Source: Brenneria sp. hezel4-2-4
Lineage (GTDB): Bacteria; Pseudomonadota; Gammaproteobacteria; Enterobacterales; Enterobacteriaceae
Assembly: GCF_013155275.1 (NCBI RefSeq)
Contig: NZ_JABJXS010000001.1
Span: 434,001-498,000 of the forward strand
DNA: 64,000 nucleotides
Direction: 5' to 3'
This document shows, in pieces, positions 21,413 through 31,766 of the stretch. The notes beneath the pieces were generated by a model that saw only the letters and a program-made list of their open reading frames with translations, had not been told where the DNA came from and did not search any database. Both the position numbers and the translations under genes were made by a program. Position 1 is the first letter of the stretch, and every line of letters starts with the position of its first letter.

Positions 21413-22108
21413 ATGGAGCTATTACTGTTAAGCAACGGAACGCTGCCGGGGAAAAACTATCTGGAACATGCCCTGAACGCCATTCAGGCACGGGTGAAAA
21501 CCCGGCGGAATGCATTGTTTATCCCTTTTGCCGGGGTGACAACGAGCTGGGATGATTATACGCAAAAAGTGCGACACGCATTATCGGCGATAGATATCAC
21601 TATTACCCCGATTCACACCCAGACGGACCCGCAGCAGGCCGTACTTGATGCTGATATCATCATCGTCGGCGGCGGAAATACCTTTAACCTGCTGAAATGT
21701 TGTCGTGAGCGGGGATTGCTTAGCGCCATCCGCCAACGCGTCCTGGAGGGCGCGGCTTATATCGGCTGGAGCGCCGGCGCTAATCTGGCCTGTCCGACGA
21801 TTTGCACCACCAACGATATGCCCATTGTCGATCCGCAAGGATTTGATGCGCTGAATCTGATCGACTTCCAGATCAACCCGCATTACACCAACAAACTTCC
21901 CGATGGGCATCAGGGGGAAACCCGGAACCAGAGGTTAGCCGAACTGTTGATGGCCCAGCCGGACATCACCATTATCGGCCTGCCTGAAGGGGATTGGTTG
22001 ACCGTCGACGATCGACAGGTCTGGCTGAACGGCCCCTACCCGGCAATACGGTTTACCGCGCGGCAACCGCCGCAGACGCTGGCTTGCGGCGAAATACGCC
22101 TGTCATAA
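21413..22108 (+). CDS. pepE: Dipeptidase E (aspartyl dipeptidase, peptidase family S51)
   Basis: Cytosolic serine peptidase that splits dipeptides with N-terminal aspartate. The triad known from Salmonella PepE is complete at the same numbering: Ser120 (GWSAGAN), Asp135 (TTNDMP) and His157 (INPHYTN). 231 residues, matching the family (about 229). AAGGAATACC precedes the ATG. In this operon it would release aspartate from peptides brought in by the OPT transporter. In E. coli pepE stands alone elsewhere, so its place here is a distinct context, possibly a paralogue with another acidic-residue preference. Confidence 0.9.
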   Translation: MELLLLSNGTLPGKNYLEHALNAIQARVKTRRNALFIPFAGVTTSWDDYTQKVRHALSAIDITITPIHTQTDPQQAVLDADIIIVGGGNTFNLLKCCRERGLLSAIRQRVLEGAAYIGWSAGANLACPTICTTNDMPIVDPQGFDALNLIDFQINPHYTNKLPDGHQGETRNQRLAELLMAQPDITIIGLPEGDWLTVDDRQVWLNGPYPAIRFTARQPPQTLACGEIRLS

Positions 22109-22143
22109 CCTCAGCGGTTGTTATCCATAAATAAGGAGCGCCC

Positions 22144-22797
22144 ATGACACTCGGCATTATTCGCGTACTTACCACGCAGGATCAAACCCTGCTTGAAGAG
22201 CACGGTCGCCTGCTTGAGCAGGAGTATGGTTTGTCATCCATCAGCCGTTGTATTTCCGAACAGGAACACGGCATTTTTGACCAGCGCAGTGAAGCCATCG
22301 CCGTCCCTAAAATCATTGCGCTCGGTCAGTCCTTTCAACAAGCAGGATGCCAGGCTATCTTTCTTAGCTGCGCCGCCGACCCCGGTCTTGAACAACTGCG
22401 TCAGGCGGTCACCATCCCGGTTATCAGCGCGGGCAGCGCCTGCGCCCGGATAGCCGCCAGTCTGAAATTACCCGTTGCGGTTATCGGAATTGGCGGCCAG
22501 GCGCCCGCGCCTTTCAGGCGGTTATTGGGGGAGGAGGTTGCCTACGCGCGTCCGGATGGCGTAACGCAAACCACCGATTTGTTGACGCCGGAAGGAAAAG
22601 AAAGCGCATTCGCCTGCGCCCGACAGCTCTATGATAACGGCGCGAAGGCGATCGCATTTTCCTGCACCGGCTTATCGACTATCGCCCTGGCGTCGCGTAT
22701 CAGGCAAGAAATAGGTTGCGTTGCCATCGATGCCGTTAGTGCCGCGGGTATGTTTGCCATTGAGTGGTTAGGTTCGCCGGCATCGTCCAGCCGCTAA
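22144..22797 (+). CDS. Aspartate/glutamate/hydantoin racemase family protein
   Basis: 217 residues, PLP-independent racemase fold. The two catalytic cysteines are in place: Cys76 (FLSCAADP) and Cys174 (AFSCTGLS), each followed by the usual small residues. By family this would invert the alpha carbon of an acidic amino acid or a hydantoin-like ring. AAGGAGCG precedes the ATG. Last gene of the operon, 35 bases after the dipeptidase. Together with the AroM-like protein it gives the operon two racemase-fold members. Confidence 0.85.
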   Translation: MTLGIIRVLTTQDQTLLEEHGRLLEQEYGLSSISRCISEQEHGIFDQRSEAIAVPKIIALGQSFQQAGCQAIFLSCAADPGLEQLRQAVTIPVISAGSACARIAASLKLPVAVIGIGGQAPAPFRRLLGEEVAYARPDGVTQTTDLLTPEGKESAFACARQLYDNGAKAIAFSCTGLSTIALASRIRQEIGCVAIDAVSAAGMFAIEWLGSPASSSR

Positions 22798-22830
22798 TAC
22801 ATAACCGTCGCCGTCAAGCTATCGCACCAT

Positions 22831-22857
22831 AAAAAATGGCACCTTTTCAGGTGCCAT
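22831..22857 (-). terminator. Terminator of ihfB, shared end with the racemase operon
   Basis: ATGGCACC and GGTGCCAT enclose a 6-base loop; on the minus strand six T residues follow. No T-run exists on the plus strand, so it primarily ends ihfB transcription. It marks the junction between his-side and ihfB-side gene blocks. Confidence 0.85.
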
Positions 22858-22914
22858 TCAGGAAATTCTCTTGCAAGCAAGACTACAGTCCATCAGCCGA
22901 AAATAGCGGCATGA

Positions 22915-23199
22915 TTAACCGTAGATATTGGCGCGATCGCGCAATTCTTTACCCGGCTTGAAGTGAGGGACGTACTTGCCTTCCAGCTCAACTTTTTCAC
23001 CCGTTTTCGGATTGCGACCAACGCGTGGTGCACGGTAGTGAAGTGAAAAACTGCCGAACCCACGGATCTCAATACGATCACCTTCGGCCAACGTTGTGGC
23101 CATCTGCTCGAGCATCTCTTTCACTGCATCCTCAACCACTTTGGCGGGGATATGAGATTGCTGTCCAGCAAGTCTTTCAATAAGTTCAGACTTGGTCAT
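22915..23199 (-). CDS. ihfB: Integration host factor subunit beta
   Basis: 94-residue DNA-bending protein of the HU/IHF family; pairs with IhfA. The DNA-binding arm carries [26 protein letters not shown] with the intercalating Pro in RNPKTG. ATG at 23199 follows GGAGGAACC; a longer reading frame upstream is noncoding. Downstream of rpsA in the same direction, as in E. coli. Confidence 0.97.
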   Translation of the reverse strand: MTKSELIERLAGQQSHIPAKVVEDAVKEMLEQMATTLAEGDRIEIRGFGSFSLHYRAPRVGRNPKTGEKVELEGKYVPHFKPGKELRDRANIYG

Positions 23200-23255
23200 G
23201 GTTCCTCCAAGTACGTGATTACGTGAATAACCACGATAACTTACTACCGTTTCAA

Positions 23256-23280
23256 GAGTGAGCAACCAGGTTGCTCACTC
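23256..23280 (-). terminator. Hairpin after rpsA
   Basis: A perfect 12-base inverted repeat (GAGTGAGCAACC) around one base, directly after the rpsA stop. No T-run, so it probably acts as partial terminator or 3' end stabiliser between rpsA and ihfB. Confidence 0.6.
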
Positions 23281-23288
23281 CACCGTTA

Positions 23289-24962
23289 TTACTCGCCTTT
23301 CGCTGCTTTGAAAGCTTCAGCCATAGCGCTGGAGAAGTTGCCGTCTTCCTGTTTGTTGTTAACAGTGGCGATAGCATCTTTCTCGTCTGCTTCGTCCTTG
23401 GCACGAACGGACAGGCTGACAACGCGGTTTTTACGATCAACACCGGTGTATTTCGCTTCAACGCTGTCGCCAACGTTTAATACCAACGTTGCATCTTCAA
23501 TGCGGTCGCGAGACGCTTCAGAAGCACGCAGATAGCCTTCTACGCCGTCTGCTAATTCAACTGTAGCACCTTTGGCGTCAACTGCCGTAACTTTACCAGT
23601 AACAATCGCACCTTTCTTGTTTACAGACAGGTAGTTATTGAACGGGTCTTCAGCCAGTTGTTTCACGCCCAGGGAGATACGCTCACGCTCTGCGTCAACC
23701 TGCAATACAACAGCGGCGATTTCGTCGCCTTTCTTGTATTCGCGCACCGCTTCTTCGCCGGCCACGTTCCAGGAGATGTCGGACAGGTGAACCAGACCGT
23801 CGATGCCGCCATCCAGACCGATGAAGATACCGAAATCAGTAATGGACTTGATCTTGCCTTCAACGCGGTCGCCCTTGTTGTGGGTTTCAGCGAATTGCTG
23901 CCACGGATTGGCTTTGCATTGTTTCAGACCCAGGGAGATACGACGACGTTCTTCGTCGATATCCAGAACCATAACTTCCACGACATCGCCAACGTTGACA
24001 ACTTTGGACGGATGGATGTTTTTGTTGGTCCAATCCATTTCGGATACGTGCACCAGGCCTTCAACGCCTTCTTCGATTTCAACGAAGCAGCCGTAGTCAG
24101 TCAGGTTGGTCACACGGCCGGTCAGACGCGTGCTTTCCGGGTAACGCTTAGCGATAGCAACCCAAGGATCTTCGCCCAGCTGTTTCAGGCCGAGGGACAC
24201 GCGAGTACGTTCGCGGTCGAACTTCAGCACTTTAACGGTGATTTCGTCGCCCACATTAACGATTTCGCTTGGATGTTTAACACGTTTCCAAGCCATATCA
24301 GTGATATGCAGCAGGCCGTCAACGCCACCCAGATCAACGAACGCACCGTAGTCGGTAAGGTTCTTGACGATACCTTTGACTTCCATGCCTTCTTGCAGGT
24401 TTTCCAGCAGTTGATCGCGTTCAGCGCTGTTTTCAGATTCGATAACCGCACGGCGAGAAACAACAACGTTGTTGCGTTTCTGATCCAGCTTGATCACTTT
24501 GAACTCAAGCTCTTTGCCTTCCAGATGCAGCGTGTCGCGTACCGGACGAACGTCTACCAGAGAACCAGGCAGGAACGCACGAATGCCGTTCAGCTCAACG
24601 GTGAAACCGCCTTTAACTTTACCGTTGATAACACCGGTAACCGTCGCAGCTTCTTCGTAAGCTTTTTCCAGCATCAGCCATGCTTCATGACGTTTGGCTT
24701 TCTCACGAGACAGCAGCGTTTCACCGAAGCCATCTTCAACAGCGTCCAGCGCAACGTCGACTTCATCGCCAACCTGAATTTCCAGTTCGCCCTGGGCGTT
24801 TTTGAATTGCTCTACCGGAATGGCGGATTCAGATTTCAGACCGGCGTCAACCAGTACCACATCTTTATCAATAGCAACCACAACACCACGAACGATGGAG
24901 CCAGGACGGGTTTCGATTTCTTTCAGGGATTCTTCAAAGAGTTGAGCAAAAGATTCAGTCAT
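23289..24962 (-). CDS. rpsA: 30S ribosomal protein S1
   Basis: 557 residues, exactly the E. coli length. Six S1 (OB-fold) repeats are visible, the first two divergent (ribosome/protein binding) and the last four RNA-binding, each with GxVxxxxxFGxFV- and GLxHxS-type signatures (for example [18 protein letters not shown]). Start ATG at 24962 is fixed by family length ([13 protein letters not shown]); there is no good Shine-Dalgarno, a known trait of rpsA, whose initiation depends on leader structure and S1 autocontrol. Follows cmk. Confidence 0.97.
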   Translation of the reverse strand: MTESFAQLFEESLKEIETRPGSIVRGVVVAIDKDVVLVDAGLKSESAIPVEQFKNAQGELEIQVGDEVDVALDAVEDGFGETLLSREKAKRHEAWLMLEKAYEEAATVTGVINGKVKGGFTVELNGIRAFLPGSLVDVRPVRDTLHLEGKELEFKVIKLDQKRNNVVVSRRAVIESENSAERDQLLENLQEGMEVKGIVKNLTDYGAFVDLGGVDGLLHITDMAWKRVKHPSEIVNVGDEITVKVLKFDRERTRVSLGLKQLGEDPWVAIAKRYPESTRLTGRVTNLTDYGCFVEIEEGVEGLVHVSEMDWTNKNIHPSKVVNVGDVVEVMVLDIDEERRRISLGLKQCKANPWQQFAETHNKGDRVEGKIKSITDFGIFIGLDGGIDGLVHLSDISWNVAGEEAVREYKKGDEIAAVVLQVDAERERISLGVKQLAEDPFNNYLSVNKKGAIVTGKVTAVDAKGATVELADGVEGYLRASEASRDRIEDATLVLNVGDSVEAKYTGVDRKNRVVSLSVRAKDEADEKDAIATVNNKQEDGNFSSAMAEAFKAAKGE

Positions 24963-25082
24963 GTTGATAATCTTAGGAGTCTTCAATTTAACGTCCATCT
25001 GGCTTCCTGCTCGATGGGGTTGTTTAACATGCCCCGCTGTGCATCCTTACAGCGAGGTAAAAATTCTTGGGTTTTCCGCGTG

Positions 25083-25760
25083 TTACGCTAAAATTTCGCG
25101 GGAATAAGCCAGCGCTCGCGCAATCACGTCGTCAATTGTCATAGCCGTTGAATCCAGCACCAATGCATCAGTCGCGGGCACCAATGGCGCAACGGCCCGA
25201 TTACGATCGCGATCGTCGCGTTCTCTTATCTCGGACAAAAGACGTTCAAAGTTAACATTAAACCCCTTCGCCTGCAACTGTAGCATGCGCCGCTGCGCCC
25301 GTTCCTCTGCGCTGGCATCCAGAAAGATCTTCACCGGCGCATCCGGAAACACCACGGTTCCCATATCGCGGCCGTCGGCAATCAGCCCCGGCGCTTCACG
25401 AAACGCACGCTGGCGGCGTAATAATGCCTCGCGGACCCGTGGGAACGCCGCCGTCTGAGACGCCGTATTGCCGACCGTTTCGGTGCGGATCTCATTACTG
25501 ACGTCCTCACCTTCCAAAATCACCTTTAACTGCCCGTCCTCAGAGATAAAACGCACATCCAGATGTGAGGCCAAAGGCACCAGCGCCTCTTCCGAATGGA
25601 TATCCACCTGATGGTGTAACGCCGCCAGCGCCAGAACACGATAAATCGCCCCTGAATCCAGCAAATTCCACTGTAAAGCTTCTGCCAGCGCCTTGCACAA
25701 AGTGCCCTTACCCGCGCCACTCGGTCCGTCAACCGTAATCACCGGTGCAGTCACCGTCAT
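25083..25760 (-). CDS. cmk: Cytidylate kinase
   Basis: Phosphorylates CMP and dCMP with ATP. P-loop [10 protein letters not shown] at residues about 11-20, NMP-binding [11 protein letters not shown], and LID-region RDDRDRNR. 225 residues. The ATG at 25760 follows GGAGAG. It lies 120 bases upstream of rpsA in the same direction; in E. coli the two form an operon. Confidence 0.96.
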   Translation of the reverse strand: MTVTAPVITVDGPSGAGKGTLCKALAEALQWNLLDSGAIYRVLALAALHHQVDIHSEEALVPLASHLDVRFISEDGQLKVILEGEDVSNEIRTETVGNTASQTAAFPRVREALLRRQRAFREAPGLIADGRDMGTVVFPDAPVKIFLDASAEERAQRRMLQLQAKGFNVNFERLLSEIRERDDRDRNRAVAPLVPATDALVLDSTAMTIDDVIARALAYSREILA

Positions 25761-25858
25761 TTCTCTCTCCTTTACACTGGGAATACCGTTGCTGTCGTTT
25801 AAGACACTACGGTGCTTCATTATACGCATCAATGGCGAGAAAGGTTATATCGACGGGA

Positions 25859-25895
25859 AAAATAAGACGGCGCCCGATCTCGTCGGATCGGGCGC
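25859..25895 (-). terminator. Terminator of the serC-aroA transcript
   Basis: GCGCCCGATC and GATCGGGCGC enclose a 6-base loop; the minus strand continues into a T-rich stretch (CTTATTTTT). It follows the aroA stop by about 30 bases. Confidence 0.82.
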
Positions 25896-25926
25896 TGAGC
25901 AGGATTGGGGTTGAAAATCGCCCCTG

Positions 25927-27216
25927 TTACGCCAGTTCGCTTAAGCGCGCCAGTTGTTCAAAATAGTCCGGAAACGTTTTGGCGGTGCATTTCGGATCGA
26001 GAATGGTGACCGGCGTATCGGACAACGCGACCAGAGAAAAGCACATCGCCATCCGGTGATCGTTATAGGTTCCTATTTCAGCAAATTTCAGCCGGGCGGG
26101 CGGCGTGATGCGAATATAATCCTCGCCCTCTTCAACCTCCGCGCCCACTTTACGCAATTCCGTCGCCATTGCCGTCAAACGATCGGTTTCCTTTACCCGC
26201 CAGTTATAAATATTACGCAGCGTGGTCGTCCCGCCCCGGGCAAACAGCGCGGTGGTCGCAATGGTCATGGCGGCATCGGGAATGTGGTTCATATCCATAT
26301 CAATGGCATGAAGTTCGCCGCGCCGGCATTCAATATAGTCATCACCCCAGCGGATGTCGGCGCCCATCTTCTCCAGCACATCGGCAAAGCGGATATCGCC
26401 CTGAACGCTTGCGCGCCCCACGCCGGTAACCCGCACCGTTCCCCCCCTGATGGCGCCCGCCGCCAGGAAATAAGACGCCGATGACGCATCGCCTTCGACC
26501 AGATAATCGCCCGGCGCACGGTATTGCTGACGACCTGCGACAGAAAACCGTTGGTAATTATCGTTACGCACATCGATACCAAAGGTTTTCATCATATTCA
26601 GCGTGATATCGATATAGGGTTTGGAAACAAGATCGCCCCGAATGCGGATATGGGTATCCTGAGGAGCCAGCGGCGCGGCCATCAGCAGCGCGGTCAGAAA
26701 CTGGCTGGATACGCTGCCGTCGACGCTGATTTCCCCACCCTGAAACCCGCCGCGCAAGCGCAAGGGAGGATAGTTTTCCTGCTCCAGATAATCCACTTTC
26801 GCGCCGCCCTGACGCAGGGCGTCCACCAGATGACCGATAGGGCGCTCTTTCATGCGCGGTTCGCCGGTCAGAATGATATCGCCGTCGCTCAGACACAGCG
26901 CCGCCGCCAACGGACGCATTGCGGTTCCCGCATTCCCCAAGAACAGCTCAAGCGGTTGCCCGGCTTTCAACGCGCCGCCCAGACCGGTGATTTCGCACTG
27001 GGTGCGGTTGGCGGAGAGTTGATAATTTACCCCCAACGCCTGTAACGCAGTCAGCATATGACGAACATCATCGCTATCCAGCAGATTCGTCAGCCGCGTT
27101 ACCCCGTCAGACAGTGCCGCCAGTAGAAGCGCGCGATTGGATACGCTTTTTGAGCCGGGGAGGTTAATGGTGCCGTTAATCAATTTAACCGGCTGTAGGG
27201 TCAGGGATTCCTGCAT
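25927..27216 (-). CDS. aroA: EPSP synthase (3-phosphoshikimate 1-carboxyvinyltransferase)
   Basis: Transfers the enolpyruvyl group of PEP to shikimate-3-phosphate. 429 residues. The PEP/glyphosate site motif [17 protein letters not shown] is present with Gly and Pro unchanged, so this is the class I, glyphosate-sensitive type. Also [15 protein letters not shown] at the N-terminus and [13 protein letters not shown]. Start ATG 27216 is chosen by family alignment; GGAG is rather far (12 bases), and an in-frame TTG at 27234 exists. Second gene after serC. Confidence 0.96.
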   Translation of the reverse strand: MQESLTLQPVKLINGTINLPGSKSVSNRALLLAALSDGVTRLTNLLDSDDVRHMLTALQALGVNYQLSANRTQCEITGLGGALKAGQPLELFLGNAGTAMRPLAAALCLSDGDIILTGEPRMKERPIGHLVDALRQGGAKVDYLEQENYPPLRLRGGFQGGEISVDGSVSSQFLTALLMAAPLAPQDTHIRIRGDLVSKPYIDITLNMMKTFGIDVRNDNYQRFSVAGRQQYRAPGDYLVEGDASSASYFLAAGAIRGGTVRVTGVGRASVQGDIRFADVLEKMGADIRWGDDYIECRRGELHAIDMDMNHIPDAAMTIATTALFARGGTTTLRNIYNWRVKETDRLTAMATELRKVGAEVEEGEDYIRITPPARLKFAEIGTYNDHRMAMCFSLVALSDTPVTILDPKCTAKTFPDYFEQLARLSELA

Positions 27217-27245
27217 GTGAAACTTATTCTCCAAACGTGAACACA

Positions 27246-27270
27246 GAAACCCCGGTCTCGCCGGGGTTTC
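27246..27270 (-). terminator. Hairpin in the serC-aroA gap
   Basis: GAAACCCCGG and CCGGGGTTTC enclose a 5-base loop. There is no T-run. A hairpin of this kind between serC and aroA could reduce readthrough and set the ratio of the two products. Confidence 0.55.
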
Positions 27271-27308
27271 TGAATCAATTACCCATAATCAGTTGGCGCC
27301 CGACGGCA

Positions 27309-28394
27309 TTACCCGTGACGACGTTCAAAATCCGCCATGAATTCGGTCAGCGCCTTAACGCCCGCCAGCGGCATCGCGTTATAAATAGATGCCCGCATAC
27401 CGCCTACCGCACGGTGTCCTTTCAGCGCATGAAGACCGGAAGCCTGGGCTTCTTCCAAAAAGACTTTGTCCAGGTCGGCATTGGCCAGCAGGAAAGGCAC
27501 ATTCATGCGGGAACGGTTGGCGACGGCAACGTCATTGCTATAGAAATTGCTGTTATCAATCGCGCTATAAAGCAGGTCCGCCTTGTCCTGGTTGCGTTTT
27601 TCCATTTCAACCAGACCGCCCTGCTCTTTCAGCCACTTAAAGACCATGCCGGAAAGATACCAGGCAAAAGTCGGCGGGGTGTTAAACATGGAGTCGTTGT
27701 CGGCAAGGATCTGATAATCCAGGATCGATGGCAACTCACGACGCGCCTTGCCCAGCAAATCATCACGGACAATCACCAGCGTCAGCCCTGCGGGGCCAAT
27801 GTTTTTCTGCGCGCCGGCATAAATAACGCCATAACGGCTGACATCAATCGGGCGGGATAGAATGCTGGAAGAGAAGTCCGCCACCACGACTTTATCGCCA
27901 AAATCCGGGGTTTCTTCGATAGCCAGCCCGTCAATGGTTTCATTAGGACAATAATGAACATACGCGGCATCGTCAGACAGTACCCATTCGCTCATGGGTT
28001 TGGTGCTGCGCAGGCCATTCACGCGCGTTTTCACATCGATGACCGTCGGGGTGCAGTATTTTTCCGCCTCATTTACCGCACTGTGCGCCCAATAGCCGCC
28101 GTCAATATAGTCGGCCTGCGTTTTATCCCCTAACAGATTGAGCGGAACGGCCGCAAACTGCGCGCGGGCGCCACCGTGACAAAACAGCACTTTATAGTTG
28201 GAGGGGACTTTCAGCAAATCGCGCAAATCCTGTTCGGATTCGGCGGCGACCTGCATAAACTCTTTACTGCGGTGGCTGATTTCCATTACCGAAGTACCCA
28301 GGCCATGCCAGTTGCATAATTCCTGTTCAGCCCGACGTAACACTTCAACCGGCAGCATAGCTGGACCGGCGCTAAAATTAAAAACCTGAGTCAT
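27309..28394 (-). CDS. serC: Phosphoserine aminotransferase
   Basis: PLP enzyme of serine and pyridoxine synthesis. The PLP lysine is in [11 protein letters not shown] (near residue 198); the N-terminal [11 protein letters not shown] and HGGARAQF blocks are family marks. 361 residues. Its ATG at 28394 has a weak GGGGA upstream. Diverges from ycaO. Coupled in one transcript with aroA, joining two branches that feed from 3-phosphoglycerate and PEP. Confidence 0.97.
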   Translation of the reverse strand: MTQVFNFSAGPAMLPVEVLRRAEQELCNWHGLGTSVMEISHRSKEFMQVAAESEQDLRDLLKVPSNYKVLFCHGGARAQFAAVPLNLLGDKTQADYIDGGYWAHSAVNEAEKYCTPTVIDVKTRVNGLRSTKPMSEWVLSDDAAYVHYCPNETIDGLAIEETPDFGDKVVVADFSSSILSRPIDVSRYGVIYAGAQKNIGPAGLTLVIVRDDLLGKARRELPSILDYQILADNDSMFNTPPTFAWYLSGMVFKWLKEQGGLVEMEKRNQDKADLLYSAIDNSNFYSNDVAVANRSRMNVPFLLANADLDKVFLEEAQASGLHALKGHRAVGGMRASIYNAMPLAGVKALTEFMADFERRHG

Positions 28395-28642
28395 TTCCCC
28401 TCACCACATCTTAAAAATAGCGATTAATTTATCACAATGGTTCGAAACACACTGCTTTACCCTGATACCGGTTTTATCACTCGTCACCCGTGGCTGCAAT
28501 GCTTATTGCGCTTTGTCGCGCAAAACAGCGTGGCTGACGGCGTGTCTCAACCCATGTTATCAATCTGTTATAGAATGAATAGAGTCGGCGGCCAAAAGCC
28601 CGTATCATGCACCTCTTATTCAAACCTGCAAAAGTGAAAACC

Positions 28643-30409
28643 ATGACCCAAACGTTCATCCCAGGCAAAGACGCCGCCCTGGAAGACTCCATCGCCCGTT
28701 TTCAACAGCAACTCCTGGATCTGGGGTTCAACATCGAAGAAGCCTCGTGGCTGAATCCGGTGCCTAACGTCTGGTCAGTCCACATTCGCGATCGCGATTG
28801 TCCGCTCTGTTTCACTAATGGCAAAGGCGCCAGCAAGAAAGCCGCATTAGCTTCAGCGCTGGGCGAATACTTTGAACGTTTATCGACAAACTATTTCTTT
28901 GCGGATTTTTACCTCGGCAAAGCGATTGCGCAGAGTGATTTCGTGCATTATCCCAATGAAAAATGGTTTCCCCTCCCCGCGGATAATACGCTGCCGGACG
29001 GCATTCTGGATCCTCGCCTGCGTGAGTTTTACGATCCGGAAAACGAACTCGGCGCCAGCGATTTGATCGACCTGCAATCAGGTAACGCCGCTCGGGGGAT
29101 CTGCGCGCTGCCGTTTATCCGCCAGTCTGATTTGCAGACGGTGTATATTCCGATGAACATCATCGGCAACCTGTATGTTTCCAACGGCATGTCCGCGGGC
29201 AATACCGCCAACGAGGCCCGCGTTCAAGGGCTGTCTGAAGTGTTCGAACGCAGCATCAAAAACCGCATCATTGCCGAATCAATCAGTCTGCCGGCCATTC
29301 CGCAGGCGGTATTAAACCGCTACCCCGGCGTGGTTGAAGCCATTGCCACGCTGGAAAAAGAAGGCTTCCCGATCTTCGCTTACGATGCCTCTCTCGGCGG
29401 TCAATACCCCGTTATCTGCGTTGTGCTGTTTAATCCGGCAAACGGAACCTGTTTCGCCTCATTTGGCGCGCACCCTGATTTCGGCGTGGCGCTGGAACGT
29501 ACCGTAACCGAACTGCTGCAAGGCCGCGGGCTGAAGGATTTAGACGTTTTCACACCGCCGACCTTTGATGAAGAAGAGGTGGCGGAGCATGCCAATCTGG
29601 AAACCCACTTTATCGACTCCAGCGGTCTGATCTCCTGGGATATGTTCAAGCAGCAGGCGGATTACGCGTTTGTCGACTGGAGTTTCAGCGGCACGACGGA
29701 AGAAGAATTTGCGACGCTGATGGCGATCTTCCAGCGGGAAGATAAAGAAGTGTATATTGCCGACTATCAACACCTGTCCGTCTACGCCTGCCGGATTCTG
29801 GTTCCCGGCATGTCAGACATTTACCCGGCCGAAGACCTGCTGTTGGCGAATAACAGCATGGGCGCCCACCTGCGTGAAACGCTGCTGGCCCTGCCGGATA
29901 GCCAGTGGAAAAAGGAAGATTACCTTACTCTGCTGCAACAGCTGGATGACGAAGGCTTTGATGACTTCACCCGCGTACGCGAATTACTTGGTATCGCCAC
30001 GGGTAAAGATAACGGCTGGTTTACTTTGCGCATCGGCGAACTGAAATCCATGCTGGCGCTGGCCGGCGGCGATCTGGATCAGGCATTAATCTGGGTAGAA
30101 TGGACGCTGGATTTCAACGGCTCGGTCTTTACCGCCCAACGCAGCAATTACTACCGCTGTCTGCAAACGCTTTTGCTGCTGGCGCAGGAGCCGGAACGCG
30201 AACCCGCCGAATATTACGACGCCTTCGTCAGAATGTACGGACGTGAAACCGTGGACGCCGCCAGCGCGGCAATCGCCGGCGAACAGAGTTTCCACGGGTT
30301 GTTCTCCATCGACGATGGATTTACGGCCTTACCTGCGCATCGATCGCTGCTGGCGGCTTATGAGAAATTGCAACAGGCCAAGCGTCGATACTGGCCTTTA
30401 AATAGCTGA
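28643..30409 (+). CDS. ycaO: YcaO, partner in methylthiolation of ribosomal protein S12
   Basis: 588 residues, close to E. coli YcaO. The YcaO-type ATP-binding residues appear as GKGASKKAALASALGEYFERLS (near 60-80) and ARVQGLSEVFER, with a C-terminal helical extension typical of the non-azoline, E. coli-like group. In E. coli it enhances RimO-dependent beta-methylthiolation of S12. Start ATG 28643 chosen by homology (MTQTFIPGKDAALED). It stands alone between serC and focA with a hairpin after its stop; no thiazole peptide or cyclodehydratase partner is nearby, so a natural-product role is unlikely. Confidence 0.93.
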   Translation: MTQTFIPGKDAALEDSIARFQQQLLDLGFNIEEASWLNPVPNVWSVHIRDRDCPLCFTNGKGASKKAALASALGEYFERLSTNYFFADFYLGKAIAQSDFVHYPNEKWFPLPADNTLPDGILDPRLREFYDPENELGASDLIDLQSGNAARGICALPFIRQSDLQTVYIPMNIIGNLYVSNGMSAGNTANEARVQGLSEVFERSIKNRIIAESISLPAIPQAVLNRYPGVVEAIATLEKEGFPIFAYDASLGGQYPVICVVLFNPANGTCFASFGAHPDFGVALERTVTELLQGRGLKDLDVFTPPTFDEEEVAEHANLETHFIDSSGLISWDMFKQQADYAFVDWSFSGTTEEEFATLMAIFQREDKEVYIADYQHLSVYACRILVPGMSDIYPAEDLLLANNSMGAHLRETLLALPDSQWKKEDYLTLLQQLDDEGFDDFTRVRELLGIATGKDNGWFTLRIGELKSMLALAGGDLDQALIWVEWTLDFNGSVFTAQRSNYYRCLQTLLLLAQEPEREPAEYYDAFVRMYGRETVDAASAAIAGEQSFHGLFSIDDGFTALPAHRSLLAAYEKLQQAKRRYWPLNS

Positions 30410-30851
30410 CTGGGCGACGCCGGCGATGCCCCCTGTCGCCCGTCACGCCCGGGCGATGTTCTACTAAAAAAACCATGCGATAACCCTTAGTTTTAAGGGG
30501 TTATCGCTGTTTGATAATCAATATCGCCGGTTAATCCAATCCTTATCATTCCGCACATTGTTATTAAATGGTTAAATTTAAATTAAATTACATCAAAAAT
30601 ACCGCACCTAAATTATACAAAACGTTATATTTATTAACCCCAAAACGGGATGGAAATGCCGGTTAATTCAAATCTTTTTGCAAACTTTAAAATATTTTTT
30701 CCAAATAAAAATCAAATGGATACATGTAAAACGCCCCCTTTCATCCCCATGCAAGCCGGCGTTAGTTTTGAGCAATATGATCCACGTCAAATTTTGCTTT
30801 ATACTGCTTTGTTAGTATCTCGACGCTGATAAATTTTAAGAGAGAGTTAGT
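30410..30851 (+). other. ycaO-focA intergenic region
   Basis: 442 bases. A hairpin with 10-bp stem GCGATAACCC/GGGTTATCGC (30477-30507) lies 70 bases after ycaO and probably ends its transcript, though without a T-run on the plus strand. The rest is very A+T-rich (30530-30720) and ends in the anaerobic promoter of focA-pflB. No further gene seen. Confidence 0.6.
30777..30818 (+). promoter_or_regulatory. FNR-dependent promoter of focA-pflB
   Basis: ATGAT-CCAC-GTCAA (30777-30790) is an 8/10 match to the FNR box. The -10-like TAGTAT at 30813-30818 puts the start near 30825, so the FNR centre falls at about -41.5, the class II position. E. coli focA-pfl is strongly induced anaerobically by FNR and ArcA. 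Confidence 0.65.
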
Positions 30852-31709
30852 GTGAAAGCTGACAACCCCTTTACTCTACTATTACCGGCCGCAATGGCGA
30901 AAGTAGCCGAAGATGCCGGTGTCTATAAAGCAACAAAGCAACCGTGGACCACGTTTTATTTAGCGATCACCGCAGGCGTTTTTATTTCGATCGCCTTTGT
31001 CTTTTATATTACGTCCACCACCGGCACCTCGACGATCCCGTTTGGCATCGCCAAGCTGATCGGCGGTATTTGTTTCTCGCTGGGGTTGATGCTGGTCGTG
31101 GTGTGCGGCGCGGATTTATTTACGTCCACCGTACTGACGGTTATCGCCAAAGCCAGTGGACGTATAACCTGGAAACAACTAGCCTGTAATTGGGTTAATG
31201 TCTATATCGGCAACTTGATCGGCGCGCTTTTCTTTGTCGCGCTGATTTGGTTTTCCGGCGAGCACATGGTCGCCAATGGCGCATGGGGGCTCAACGTTCT
31301 GCAAACCGCCGAGCACAAGCTTGAGCATACCTTTGTTGAAGCGCTGTGCCTGGGGATTCTGGCGAACTTGATGGTATGTCTGGCCGTATGGATGAGTTAT
31401 TCCGGCCGTACCCTGACCGACAAGATGTTTGCGATGATTTTACCGGTCGCCATGTTTGTCGCCAGCGGATTTGAACACAGTATCGCCAACATGTTTATGG
31501 TTCCGATGGGGATCGTAATCAAAAATTTCGCGGAGCCGGAATTCTGGCACGCAATAGGAATGGCGCCTTCCCAGTTTGAACATTTGACCGTTAGCCATTT
31601 CATCAGCAGCAACCTGATTCCAGTCACGATAGGAAACATCATTGGTGGCGGCCTGCTGGTAGGTTTAACATACTGGGTAATTTATTTGCGCGGCGGAGAC
31701 AAGCACTAG
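30852..31709 (+). CDS. focA: Formate channel FocA
   Basis: Pentameric FNT channel moving formate across the inner membrane during fermentation. 285 residues, six membrane segments. The pore motifs are present: the N-terminal gating helix (MKADNPFTLLLPAAMAK), the omega loop near LVVVCGADLFTS, and the conserved His in FEHSIANMFMVP. GTG start at 30852, preceded by AAGAGAGAG. Cotranscribed with pflB 57 bases downstream. Confidence 0.96.
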   Translation: MKADNPFTLLLPAAMAKVAEDAGVYKATKQPWTTFYLAITAGVFISIAFVFYITSTTGTSTIPFGIAKLIGGICFSLGLMLVVVCGADLFTSTVLTVIAKASGRITWKQLACNWVNVYIGNLIGALFFVALIWFSGEHMVANGAWGLNVLQTAEHKLEHTFVEALCLGILANLMVCLAVWMSYSGRTLTDKMFAMILPVAMFVASGFEHSIANMFMVPMGIVIKNFAEPEFWHAIGMAPSQFEHLTVSHFISSNLIPVTIGNIIGGGLLVGLTYWVIYLRGGDKH

Positions 31710-31766
31710 GGTGCAATCGGCCGCAACGTCGGGTTTTAAAAAATCCATATCAAAGGTAGGTGTAAA

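Noticed and set aside
23658-25091. 477-codon open frame on the plus strand opposite rpsA
   Set aside because: It mirrors the strongly biased codons of a highly expressed gene; the predicted peptide is low-complexity and shows no family motif.
27237-27860. 207-codon plus-strand frame opposite serC
   Set aside because: Fully inside serC on the other strand, without a ribosome site or motif.
28643-30409. YcaO as part of a modified-peptide biosynthesis cluster
   Set aside because: Matches the solitary E. coli type; no precursor peptide, dehydrogenase or exporter is nearby, and neighbours are serC and focA.
30477-30507. Hairpin after ycaO considered as a small RNA
   Set aside because: No promoter seen in front and no T-run on the plus strand; more simply a transcript end.
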